NCBI RefSeq assembly: GCF_022201045.2
Contig: NC_068557.1
Span: 11,716,501-11,780,500, forward strand
DNA: 64,000 nucleotides
Source of the DNA: Citrus sinensis
Taxonomy: Eukaryota > Streptophyta > Magnoliopsida > Sapindales > Rutaceae
Reading direction: 5' to 3'
In this document: piece after piece, positions 12,081 to 23,320 of the stretch
Layout: every line of letters starts with the position of its first letter
How positions within the stretch are numbered: position 1 is the stretch's first letter
Position numbers and translations under genes: made by a program
The notes under the pieces: generated by a model
Seen by the model: the letters and a program-made list of their open reading frames with translations, nothing else
Told to the model about the DNA's origin: nothing
The model's database searches: none

Positions 12081-12313
12081 CCATCTCTAGTGCTCCACCG
12101 AATTGTTGGAACAATCTTCTAACAAGATTTTATGCATGCATATTGATGGGCTTATCCCCTTTATATTTGTCATGGTCCATCCAATTGCTCTTCTGTATTT
12201 TCCAAGCAAATCTACTGGACTCTGCTCTTGACCAAGATAAGCATACTTCAAATGTGAAGGTAACAGTTTTAATTCAAGACTAGGAGGTGATTCAATAGAT
12301 GATAAAATTGTTT

Positions 12314-14919
12314 TTACTTCCCTGTGTGTTCAATAAATCTGTTGTGCCTATCATATTGCTGTTTGTCCATCCAATCTGTCTGAATTGCTGCAATATCTTC
12401 CTCTTCAACATCCTCAAAGGTGGTGACTTTGTCAAATGTATTACTGCAGCATATGTCCATTCTGTCTGCTACAACAAAATCCACTGCACTTAGGAAATTG
12501 CAATCTTCTACTTCATCAGGGTTCCTCATAGCCTCTAGTACATTAAATGTGACTTGCTGATCATTCACTCTCATGGTAAGCTCTCTTTTCTGCACATCTA
12601 TTAGAGTCTTTCCAGTTGCTAGAAAAGGTATTCCAAATATAATGGGTACCTCTTTATCAACTTCAAAGTCCAATACAATGAAATCCACTGGAAAGATGAA
12701 TTTGTCAACCTTCACCAGCACATCCTCTATTTTTCCTTCAGGGTATGCATGAGATCTGTCAGCTAGTTACAGAGTGACTGTTGTTGGTTTGCATTCTCCT
12801 ACTCCCAGCTGCTTAAATACAGATAATTGCGTCAATTAATACTAGCTCCTAAGTCACAAAATGCTCTACCAGCATACCTAGTCCCTATGGAGCAGGGTAT
12901 TGTAAAACTCCATAAATCTTTCAATTTTGTGGGAATTTTACTCTGAAGCATATGACTGCTTTCCTGTGTTAAAGCAATAGTTTCAAACTCTCTCAGCCTT
13001 CTTTTTCGTGTCAAGATATCTTTTAGAAATTTCACATAATTTGGCATTTGCTCCAAAACTTCCACAAAAGGTATATTTATGTGCAGTTGCTTTAGAACTT
13101 CCAAAAATTTACTGAACAGTTTGTCTTGTTTTTGCTTCTGGAACCTTTGTGGGAAAGGTGGTGGATGTCTAAACTGATGGGTAGCTTCAGGAGATATCAA
13201 ACTCTGTTTGTTTGGTTTGGTGCAGGTTGTGACTACTGGTGTTGCAACTTCTTTTTCAGCATGTTCTGGTTGAACTTTCTCTGCAGTTGCTGTAGCTTGG
13301 CCCATGTAACCAGTGCCTTGATGGGGAGGTTGTTGTAACATGCTCTCATTTTGAGGTAATTTTTGTCCTGAATTGAATTCCATCCCATTTTTGGTTACAT
13401 CAACTGGGATATCTACATTCTTTACAGATCTCAAATTAATTACTTTGTAGTGTTCTTTGCCCTCCCTCCTGGGGTCTTCTGTGTTGTTAGGTAAGCTTCC
13501 TTGAGTTCTACTGCTCATTGCTGTGGCTAGTTGTCTCATTTAGTTTTCCAGGTTTCTCAAGGATACAGCTTGACTCTGCATGATTACTTCATTCTTTGCA
13601 ATGTATTCCTTAATCAATGCTTCCAGTGAAGTGATTGTATCTTGACTGTTATACTTTTGCCCTTGACTTTGCTGATGAAAACCAGGTGGTTGTGTGTTTC
13701 TATTTTGCTCATTTACTGCTGGAGCATTTTGATTCTGACTGCTCCATGAGAAATTTGGATGTTGTTTCCAGCCAGGGTTGTAAGTATTAGAATATGGGTT
13801 GTTCTGAGGTTGTCAATTGAAATTACCCATATAGTTTACTGAAGCTGGATTTCCAGGACAATTATCAAAGTCATGCTCTTCACCATAGTATACACAAGAA
13901 AGTTCAACAACTTGCTTTACTGTTGCTGGAGTAGATGTCAAGGCCTTTACCATGTTAGTCAATGAGGTTACTTGTGCTAACAAGGCTATAATTGCATCTA
14001 TGTTATGTACCCCTGCTGATCCTCTTGATACTGGTTGTCTGGTTAAAGGCCACTGGTAATTATTATTGGCAATTCTTTCTAGAATTTCATAAGCTTCAGT
14101 GTAAGATTTGGATAACAGAGCTCAATTTGCTGAAGCATCCACCATTAACCTTGTACTTGGATTCAACCCATTATAAAAAGTTTCCAATTGAATGCAACAA
14201 GGAATACCATGATGAGGACACCTTCTGAGCAATTCTTTGAATCTTTTCCAAGCCTCATACAAACTCTCATCCTCAAGTTGATGGAATGAAGTAATCTCAT
14301 TACGCAACTTTGCATTTTTTGTAGGTGGGAAATATTTCATCAAGAATTTATCAGCCAATTCATTCCATGTAGTGATGGAATCAAATGGTAACGAATTTAA
14401 CCATGCTCTTGCTCGATCTCTTAAGGAATAAGGAAAAAGCCTCAGCCTTAATGCATCTTGTGTTGCTCCAGCAATCTTGAAAGCATCACTTACTTCCAAG
14501 AACAATTTAAGATGGAGATGAGTATCTTCATTTGGCAGTCCATTGAATTGACCAATTGTTTACAAAATTTGAAACATCACTGGTTTCAACTCAAAATTTG
14601 CAGCGTCTACTTTAGGTCTGATGATGTCAGGATGTACAACTTGAGGAGTTAGCACAGCATAATCTCTTATAGCTCTGTCTCTGTCATCAGCCATGTAAAT
14701 AATATTGTTATTGCCTAGCTGTCTCCCGTTAGCATGCTCATTCTGCTCTTCTTGAATGTTGACTGGTTGTAAGGGCCCGTGAAGATTTAAATTCCCTGCA
14801 TCCTGTAAATTATTCATTCTTGAAGCAATTTCTGAATTCCTTTGTTCTCTTCGCAATCTCCTGACAGTCCTTTCAATCTCATGATCGAATTGGAATACCG
14901 CAGATCTGTCTTTGCGCAT
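12314..14919 (-). pseudogene. gag-protease region of the Athila element, with in-frame stops
   Basis: A single minus-strand frame from the ATG at 14919 to 12832 encodes Gag and the start of the protease, broken by stops near 14560, 14122, 13820 and 13540. It contains the Gag core (LRLFPYSLRDRARAWLNSLP, WNELADKFLMKYFPP, LRNEITSFHQLEDESLYEAW), a damaged zinc knuckle (C-V-Y-Y-G-E-E-H with the last Cys four residues on) and the protease active site CDLGASIN just before 12832. In another frame, 12721-12314 continues with VPIIFGIPFLATGKTLIDVQ, the typical downstream protease block. The second Cys of the knuckle is Tyr here. Confidence 0.92.
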
Positions 14920-15008
14920 GCATGTACCGATCTGCCAATAAATAGAATAAATCAAATCAAATTTGGCGCTATTAAGATTTACTTCACACTTCAAAAATAA
15001 ACAATCAA

Positions 15009-15026
15009 TCCCCGGCAACAGAGCCA
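15009..15026 (-). other. Primer-binding site, tRNA-Asp type
   Basis: Six bases inside the 5' LTR the minus strand reads TGGCTCTGTTGCCGGGGA, which matches the complement of the 3' end of plant tRNA-Asp (TGGCGCCGTTGCCGGGGA) with two mismatches. The plus-strand retrotransposon at the right of the window carries the perfect version (61638-61655). tRNA-Asp priming is usual in Athila/Tat elements. Confidence 0.85.
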
Positions 15027-15032
15027 AAAACT

Positions 15033-16476
15033 TGTTGATTGATTTGTATAGGCAATTACTACCAATGTCAATGTGCACTTACACAACAAGTAATAAAGTG
15101 ATAAGTATTCAAGATCGTCTCCACAGGGATTGATGTTATAAAAATGTTGAAGCAATCACAATAGTGCAATTCAACTTAGGACCGAAACAAACAATTGTAA
15201 AGTAATTTCAGAAGTAATCGAGGGTTGTGAAAGAATTAAATAAAATAATACCGTAACGAAATAAACTAAGTTAAATGTGTCTAAGATTCAATTGAGATTA
15301 TAGTAGTTGAATGATCAAACTCTCCTAATGGGGTGGCTGTTGTCTATCAATTTAGCACCAGTTATTACAATAAGAGCTGCAGCACTGGGCAGAATAAATC
15401 TGCATCCGCAGCTATCGCATGTTAAAAGTCTCATACTTTTAAATCTATTAACAATGACCAGTTGCTAATATACTTATGGTACGGCATTATAACCTTTAAT
15501 CTCTCCACCCTACAAGGTGAACACTATGTCTAGTATGTACAAATCCTAACGTCAAGTATTGCCCTTATGGGATTCAAGATAACTTAATCCAGGAAACTCA
15601 ACTTAAGATCAAGTAGTACTCTAGTACTATCCGCTAAGACATGTCATTTTGCTGCTCTATCTTAACTGAAACTATTAAATGGGTGGTCAACCGAAATAAC
15701 AGTTATATTCATAAAAGAACTACTAGAGTAAAATGCTATAGCAATACTATAACAACATATAAGAACAGTCAAGAACCCATTGGATTATTTGTCACTCAAC
15801 TACAAGTAAATTTAGTTCATATTCTGAAAGAGAAAAATAAACATAAATATGTTAATCTCGGAATACATCAAAACAATTAAAGGAAGAAGATAAATATAAG
15901 TGAGCACAGTGAAAGACAATTCCAAATAATTCTGATCGATTCTCTAATGTTGCCTTCAATTCTGATCTTTTTCTTTGTTCCTCGTAATTATTCTAATGAT
16001 AATTCCCTTGCCGCCTTTCTATGTGGTGCACGCCTCCCTTTTATATTGCAAATTAGGGTAAAAACAAATCCATGAGCGTGCATGCGTTAAATTAGGAAAA
16101 CATGCGCTGACCCGCGCCTAAGTTTTCTCCCGCATTGCTCCTAGCTTGCTACAGCACAGGTTGTTCTAACATCCTCAACAGTACTGCATTATTCCCGATT
16201 GTGTTTTTCTTCTTTTGTGGCCATCTTCTTTCCTCCTCTTACTCATCTACTGTCTCAACATCCCTTCATGAATTAAGACTTTCTGAGAACCTATAACTAT
16301 GCACTTGTTTTTAGCACAAATTACTTTAATTCAAGCAAAACTTATTAAGACTCAACTAAAATGAATGTTTATGCAAAATGTAACTAAAATATAATAAAAA
16401 CACTTTATTTGTTCTCTAAGTGATCTTGATTCAAGTCTAGAATTGATGTAATAACTCTCATTTCCTAGAGTTATCA
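15033..16476 (-). repeat. 5' LTR of the Athila-type element
   Basis: This 1444-bp copy pairs with 3989-5430. The two copies are closely similar with scattered substitutions and a few 1-5 bp indels, for example an extra 'tcaac' near 15599. Next to it lies the target duplication ATCAC (16477-16481). The visible divergence says insertion was not very recent, in line with the broken coding region. Confidence 0.95.
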
Positions 16477-17344
16477 ATCACGTTGGCACATCTTCGTCTT
16501 TCGTTCAATTCATGGCATCAATTACATAGAGCAAAAATACATAAATCTCCTCTCCGTCTAATTATGCATCCTCAAATCATTCAAATATTGGCCAGATATT
16601 TAAAAGCATTAAGCACAATAATGAACAATGAACCACAGAATAATAAACTAAATATAACATAGATTTATGGAATTAAACTTTCATAATTAGGCTACATCGT
16701 AGCCCTAGCAAACTAAATTAGTTCATGGGAATATAAAGAGAATCCATTCATTTAATTGAGAACATTCAAGAAAAATAATAGAGAGAAAGAAAAACTCAAG
16801 AATTAACGAGTCTTCCTCCTCCTCCAAATTGCTCCTGTTGCTCTCGGTTTTTCTTCTAATTGGTGCGACTACTGATTCCTTTCTTTTCTTTTTTGCTTGC
16901 GATTTTCTTTCTCTTGGCTTCTTAATTTGTGCAGCTACTTTGTCTCGGTTTTCCTTCTCCTCCTTTTTATATTATAGCTCAGCCCCCCAATCTTTAAATC
17001 AAAAGATTTAAAATGAAACAAACCTAGCCCACTTTCTAAGCTCATGCACATGAATCAAATGCCAATGCTTTATGTAATTATGCACGTGACTTGTACAAAT
17101 AGCCAATAAACCTAATAATTTCTCCTTTAAGCATTATTCTTTCCTCTTTTCTCTCACAATCTACAATTATTTCTATTAAGCTCCAGTCCATTTCCTCTTT
17201 TTGCTTCCTTTCACTTAAATATTCCCAATATTCCTACAATGACAAAACATAAAAATTAAGATAAAAATTAATATAATAAAATATAATTTAACATAAATTA
17301 AGTTAAGAAAGTATTAAAATAGTATAGAAATTATTAGCACGTCA

Positions 17345-19267
17345 AGACACTCCTAATGGCAATAGCTAAAAGTTGTCGCATAAGAACATGACAGTCATGA
17401 GATTTAAGGCCTTGAAGTTTAAAGTCCTTCATTAAAACAAGATTTTTTATGTTTGAAGAATATCCAGCAGAAACCTTAATACTTTTCAAAGCTTTGCAAA
17501 ACCTTGTCCTTTTGTCTCTAGTTAATGTGCAACAAGCTGCAGAAAAGAATGTGTGCTTTTTTAAAAAAACGTTGGTGCTAATTCATCCCTAATTTTCATT
17601 TCCACAAGATCATTGCTTGACATAAGATCATCTTTGGTCTTTATTAGAATGTAAAGTAGTGTTCCATAAATTCTCTTGCGCACATTCTTTTCAATGTGCA
17701 TAACATCTAATTGATGATGCACAAGTAAATACTTTAAATTATAGAATATGGATTTTTTCTCACCATATGCGATTATCATTGTTGGAACTTTTGTGCTTTT
17801 TAGAGTTGTTCTTTCTCCATTTATTATCAATCGACCCAATCAGCCGCAAAATGCCGTCGCCATTGAATGGTTTCAGGGCAAACTCTCTCTGTGGGTGTTG
17901 TCAAAGGCTTTACGTTGGTCTAGGGACCATGAGGAAGCCAATGACAATGATCGATATATGCATTTTTGCCACTATGTTTAAGTCTATATTTAGTAGTGTC
18001 TACTCCACAATATAGAGAAACATTATATCCTTTAACAGTGTAATCCACTAGATTTTTGCATGCTAGAAAGTCATTCATAGTCTATAGTAACACATCCAAT
18101 AAAATAAAGAACTCATTTCTATAGGCATCATAAGCCTCTACACCAACTTCTCACAAAATTTGTAAATATTCTATTAAAGGTGCTAAGTATATATTAATGT
18201 CATTGCCTTATTATTGAGGACTAGAAATTAGTAGGGACAACATATTAAATTTTTATTTCATATATAATTACAGAGGAAGATTATACAATACAAGAACAAC
18301 TGACCAACAATTATATATATTACTAAGAGAGCTGTGTGGATTTATTCCGTCGGCTGATAAGGCAAGGCAAAGATTTCTAAGATCTAATGCAATGGTAGGC
18401 CATTTATTATCTACTAATTTCCATTATGGTGAGTTTGCCGAATGTTGGAGCTTACCATTATTAACTTTATCATTTGTGTGTTAAGTCAAGTATTTGGCAA
18501 TTTGTTAAGATTGAAGCACATACTTAAACCTAGGTACGGGCAAAAAGTACCATAAAACTTTTGCAATAATCCCTTTTCTATTTTAGTCAGCACTACTATA
18601 TTTTTTTAATCTAGATAAACCATAATTATGACCTTCAAATAGCCTTTCATACTCTTTTCTATAGAGCATGCAACCATTTGGACAACCATGTATTTTTACA
18701 TATTTTAGGCCTAAAGCAGACATTGTCTTTTTGTCCTCGTTCACATACACAAGAATTTCATTACTTTCAGGCAACAACTTAGCTAGAAAACCCAATAACT
18801 CATAAAACTTATGCCAAACCATTTACCCTCTATATTGAACAAGCTAACCAAAGTGTCTAATTTAGTGAAATCTATGCATCTTGGGTAAAAGGCTTATCAA
18901 CCTATTCTAGAGGTCTTTTAAATGCCTTAAGATCTGCAGCACAATCCTTATAAACATTGTTAACATATCTACTGAGTTTCCATCATTGTAGTCCATAAAC
19001 TCAAACAGAACATCTACATCTACATTAGGAAGTGGTGTCTTGTGGACATATTCCCCATGCCGCTCCAGGTTGTGTAAGACACATGAAAACATAAATGTTC
19101 ACGAGCAACCTTAGGTGTACAAAAGGATAAATTTATACATTTACTAGACAAACATTTAATGATGCTAATGCCTTCAACATTTTCAGAAGCAAACTTCATA
19201 AATTCTTCACAACCCCAACATCATACTCTGGTGACATTTTACTATAATAAATCCAGGACTTATCCAT
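17345..19267 (-). pseudogene. CACTA TNP2-like transposase, upstream part
   Basis: An ATG at 19265-19267 opens MDKSWIYYSKMSPEYDVGVV, typical of the transposase-associated N-terminal domain. Downstream come KIHGCPNGCMLYRKEYE (near 18690), NKWPTIALDLRNLCLALSADG (near 18390), YLQILxEVGVEAYDAYRNEF (near 18130), LKYLLVHHQLDVMHIEKNV (near 17690) and HDCHVLMRQLLAIAIRSVL ending at 17345. This is the order of domains in TNP2 proteins (Transpos_assoc, TNP2 core, DUF4218). Numerous stops and frameshifts interrupt it. The break at 17345 is the insertion site of the solo LTR, and the gene resumes at 3541. Confidence 0.9.
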
Positions 19268-21934
19268 TTTTTTATTTTAATTGGTTTTGATCCCGAAACA
19301 TTAACGAAGTTAAATATAAATAAAAAAATCAAAATTTATTACCAATACATACAAGCAAAATATAAATTGACAATGACTTCAATACCCTTGTTGCAACATA
19401 AATATAACAAAAATTATTGACCTTGCACACTAAACTAGTCAAAAACAAATGAAAAACATATAGACGAAAACATAAACTTTGAAATCTTAAACAAAAATAA
19501 TTCATATAATATTGTTGGTCTTTCTACTACATTCAATCACTTTCTAATATAAAATAAGAGACAACACTTTCCAGCTCAATAAAAAAAATATTGATATAAT
19601 GATTGGGCAATAAACAAACTTGCCTCACATGTTTATGTACTCATAACACAAGACACAAATAAAAAAATGATAGAACAACTTTTAAACCCAATAAAAAACA
19701 CGAAAATGAACAAATAGTTAATACAATTAGGCCCACATTAATTAGGTCATGCTATTACGTATATGACCATAGTATTAGATTGCTTTCATGTAACTATAAA
19801 TTAACAAACTCAAAACTACTAACATGTAAAATCACCATTATAAAGGGTATAAATAATGTGAAATTTATTTACCAAATCAGAATTAATTTCCCTACAGCTA
19901 CTTTTTGAAAAATTGATAAGAAACAAAAGAGATGATAGCAAACAGTTCAAACAAAAAACACAAGATAAACTATTACATAGGGAAAAACACTTGTTTTTAA
20001 CAAAACAAAATAAAATTTTACACCATAAGCTAAATTATATTCTAATTAGGTTCTGATTATGAAAAAAAAATATTAGTTAATATACATACATATGTTGTAA
20101 AATCAGTACTAGTACTTCATTAGTTCCTAATAACGTCAAATTTCAATACAAAACTAACCCTAAACATAGTGAATTTACTAATACATGCAAATATAAAAAA
20201 AAATTATATGATAATAAAATTCTCCTAATCTAAACAAAAGAAAAAAGAAACAACACCAAAATTCGATGAGTAGAAAAAAAAAGATAAATTCTAAAAGGAA
20301 CAGAAAAAATAGGAAAATATCTTAAAACTGAAAAATAACCAGGAAAGAAGTGAAATTTTCAGCTCGACTATAGAGTAAAATGGTGCAAATGGTTCTAAGT
20401 TTGGTTCATCTCATCATATACTTCAAAACAGTATATTATATGGCCCAAATGGACATTTGTAACCTAAGTTATGGCATTTGAAAAGTAATCTACTCTCGTA
20501 AGCGACCATCCTATATTGCACTTACAACTATCAATCTTAAGAAACCAGAAAACAAATAGCCCTAGATAATTATTCATCTCTTAAATCTACATTATATATG
20601 CTACTGCTACTGACAAAAAAATTTTGTAAACAAAGAGGAAACAAATCCCTGAAACCAAAATCACAATTTATACTTTACAGTAAATGAACACCACAATTCC
20701 ATATAAAGCATGAAAAATGTAAAGGAAAAAAATCCTAAACATAGCAATGACTAGTATTACCTAGCTAATTAACTTTATAAGGAAATTGAGACGAGGCAAG
20801 AATCATTACACTAAACATCGAATGTTGTCTTTCGTAGGAAAAGCACTAATCCCCAGAGCTGTGTTTATAGAGATCTCTAGTAACTAATAATCAGAACAAG
20901 ATTTCAAATGACCATTTAGATATCTCATTAATGAAATTAACAATATAACAAAACCAATACACAATTTCCAAACTAGCACACACCTAAATCATCAACTACT
21001 AATAAGTAACCCTAACAAACTAGCATCCTTTGCTCTTTGTTAACAAATTAACTAATCAATTAATTAATTTAGCTTTGAAGTGAACAAAGATCATACCGAG
21101 GTTTTGAGAAGACGACGGCGAGGAAGATAGTAAGATGAGGAAAGTGGACAACGGTGAGGAAAGACGGCAAGATGAGGAAAGAACATGACTGTGAGTAACA
21201 CGATAATGAGGAAGACCACATAAGAGAAAATGACAACAAGGAAGTTTGTGGAAAGACGACGAAAAAACAGCTTGACTTAGTCAATAGCTAGTGCGCTAGG
21301 AAGACGATGGCAAGACATTTTCAACAATGGCGTTCGAGATTGCGGCAAAATCAGAGAAGTTAGTATCAAGAGAAGCCAAGGATTTTTAATTTTGGTCTTC
21401 ATCTTTTCTCTGTCTGTGTATGTTTTCAACGCTTAAAAAAAATTAGGATTGCAAAGCACTAAAATGGTGCGTTACTTATTTTTAAAAGTTATTTTATAAC
21501 TAAAAATTTTAAAGTTTTAATATTTTAAATTTATAAGTAAAATGTCACCATTCCAACTTATGTGTAACGACAACATTTCTTAATTCATATAAGATTTTAT
21601 TTAAAGTTACTAGAAATTTTAGTCATAAAAGCACAAAAGAACGACAATGTTTTTTTTATTAATTCAGATAACATTTTGTTTAAAACATACCTAAAATTTC
21701 AGTCAAAAAAGCACCAAGTAAAGTCAACACTAAAAATTCTATCATGAATTCTTGATATAATATATTTTATCACAAAGTCATCATAAATCCTTGACATAAT
21801 TTATTTCTATCGCAAGTCTATCACAAGTCTTCATGAATACTTGATAGACACAAAATATATCATGAGTCTATCATGCTTTTATAACTTATGCCCTTTTTTC
21901 TCAGAATTTGTCACAAAATATGTGTCATTTATTG
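19268..21934. other. 5' non-coding and subterminal region of the CACTA element
   Basis: This 2.7-kb AT-rich stretch between the transposase start and the CACTA terminus shows no convincing coding region. Close to the end (21720-21900) short motifs of the type 'atcacaagtct', 'atcatgagtct' and 'atcataaatcc' recur, as expected for subterminal binding sites of a CACTA TNPA-like protein. A purine-rich stretch lies at 21100-21250. Confidence 0.6.
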
Positions 21935-21951
21935 CTAGTTTTCTTGTAGTG
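21935..21951 (-). repeat. CACTA terminal inverted repeat
   Basis: The minus strand reads CACTACAAGAAAACTAG from 21951, a canonical CACTA element end. The adjacent three bases (tcc, 21952-21954) would be one copy of the 3-bp target duplication, but the other end is not available to confirm it. Confidence 0.85.
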
Positions 21952-21954
21952 TCC

Positions 21955-22390
21955 GTTCAAACCCCAGGGCTACACTCAATTTATTTTTTAGTTTCTTTTT
22001 TGTACAAGGCTCTATAGAGTACTTTTGCTTATGTTCAAAATATCCATTTAAATGCCATGGCTATAATTAGTTTATATTTCAAGTTTTTGTTTTTTTAATA
22101 AAAGGCTTCATAGAAGTACAAAGTCTTTCTAATAAAAAATACACATGCTGGAAGTACAAACCTCATGGCTACACACACATGTTGTTTATATGATTTTTTA
22201 ATTTCTAATTTTAATAAAAAAATTTATATAGTGAGCATGCTACATAGTTGGAAGTACAAAATCTTTCTAATATATCTAAAAGACAAGAAAAGCAATTCCT
22301 TACGCAATATAAAAATCGGGTTTGTAATGAATGTCATTTAGTAATTTAATATTTATACTTTAATCAACTTTAGGATTAAATTACTTTTTC
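21955..22390. repeat. Degenerate tandem repeats with a 'catggctac' core
   Basis: A degenerate block recurs about every 100 bp: 'ccagggctacactcaatttat', 'gccatggctataattagttt', 'ctcatggctacacac', with 'ggaagtacaaa' and 'tctttctaata' repeated around them. No coding potential is seen. Confidence 0.45.
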
Positions 22391-22399
22391 ATGATTTCT

Positions 22400-23167
22400 T
22401 TGTAGATGATGACTATGCGTTGCAAAGGGTCAATAGAAGCCACTAACCAATTTCATTCATTGGCTTGTGGTCCATGTCCTGTTGTGTACTCGTACTCCAA
22501 ATGTAATGTCAACGAAGTTTGATATCATGTTCACACTCATGACAAGAATCTAAAAACTCAAAATAGTGGGGTTATGATACCAGGTCAACATGGCAGCGTC
22601 GATGCTCACTTTTATGGTATTTCATCTAGTGTTATAGAGGTAAATTATATTTTTAGAAATTTGGGTTATCTTATTTAAATACGATTGGTTTGATACTAAT
22701 TTTAACAAAAAGTGAATACAAAAAGATTATCATCCCACAAGCATTAATGTACGTAGAATATGGTACAAGAATGATCCTTTTGTGTTAGCAATTCAAGTCC
22801 AGCAAGTATTCTATATTAATGCTACAAGCTAGGATCAAATTGGAAAGTGGTAAACAAGATCTACCACCGACATGTGTGGGATGTTCCAGAAATAGATGAC
22901 ACAGAAGAAAGTTTTGAATGTGTAAATAATATTTACTAAGAGAATGAATCATTTGATATTCAATTGGCCATCGAAAAAGAATGTTTAGATGGTAGACAAT
23001 TCCATCGAAGTGAGTCTTGAAGAAGTTGACAACAATGGAATACATAATGAGGGACTAATCCTTGAAAATGAGGCTTCTAATGTTGGGGAAGAGAATGAAA
23101 CAATTGAAAATTATTGTAGTGATAATGAAAATATTTCATCAAAAGATAATGATAGTGATGTTAATTA
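22400..23167 (+). pseudogene. CACTA transposase C-terminal region (DUF4216-like), plus strand
   Basis: Frames on the plus strand encode LACGPCPVVYSYSKCNVNEV, TQNSGVMIPGQHGSVDAHFY, then WYKNDPFVLAIQVQQVFYIN and NWKVVNKIYHRHVWDVPEID, and a last acidic stretch ending at a TAA near 23165. This is the conserved C-terminal part of plant TNP2-type proteins (Q-NSG-V, YGVL-IIEL, WYK-DPFVLA, W-VV-K--PR-VWD patterns). An intron-like gap lies at 22640-22710, and a frameshift near 22830 separates blocks. Orientation is opposite to the CACTA gene on the left, so it belongs to another element or to a rearranged copy. Confidence 0.75.
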
Positions 23168-23320
23168 ATAATGCATGCAATACAATATGGTAATCTTTTC
23201 TTTTATGTGCATTATTATATATGATTTATTTTAAGTTGTTTGTTTATGTTAGTATATATATGTTGTATTTTAAAAAAAAATTATGGATGATTTTTTTTTT
23301 AAATTGTAGGATTCTGGATC

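Larger units (their letters stand above)
3989..16476 (-). mobile_element. Athila-type Ty3/gypsy LTR retrotransposon, 12.5 kb, decayed
   Basis: Two long direct repeats (3989-5430 and 15033-16476) bound the element, and a perfect 5-bp target duplication ATCAC lies outside them (3984-3988, 16477-16481). Read on the minus strand the order is 5' LTR, tRNA-Asp primer site, gag, protease, reverse transcriptase, RNase H, integrase, a post-integrase env-like frame, polypurine tract, 3' LTR. Integrase after RNase H marks Ty3/gypsy; the extra frame with the plant-transposon-protein domain is typical of the Athila lineage. Every gene carries stops or frameshifts, so this copy is non-autonomous. It also carries plastid DNA at 6749-7055. 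Confidence 0.95.
3542..17344 (-). repeat. Solo LTR inserted in the CACTA transposase, itself split by the Athila element
   Basis: The LTR sequence is present as 3542-3983 plus 16482-17344 (about 1.3 kb) once the inner element and one copy of its target duplication are removed. It starts TGATG and ends CGTCA. Flanks are agaaa (3537-3541) and agaca (17345-17349), a 5-bp target duplication with one mismatch; removing it restores the transposase reading across the site. No internal retroviral region accompanies it, so it looks like a solo LTR left by recombination. Its left end resembles U5 ends of Athila-type LTRs (acaagtgtac...gtatcgtcccaca). Orientation is inferred from that resemblance. Confidence 0.8.
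3130..21951 (-). mobile_element. CACTA (En/Spm-type) DNA transposon, minus strand, interrupted by nested LTR elements
   Basis: The right end is defined by the terminal motif CACTACAAGAAAACTAG (read on the minus strand, 21935-21951), the hallmark of plant CACTA elements. Inside it lies a minus-strand TNP2-like transposase gene from 19267 downward, cut at 17345 and resuming at 3541 after a 13.8-kb insertion. The left end is not identified; 3130 is only where recognisable coding similarity stops. Without the insertion, at least 5 kb of the element remains. The gene has many stops and frameshifts, so it cannot encode transposase. Confidence 0.85.
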
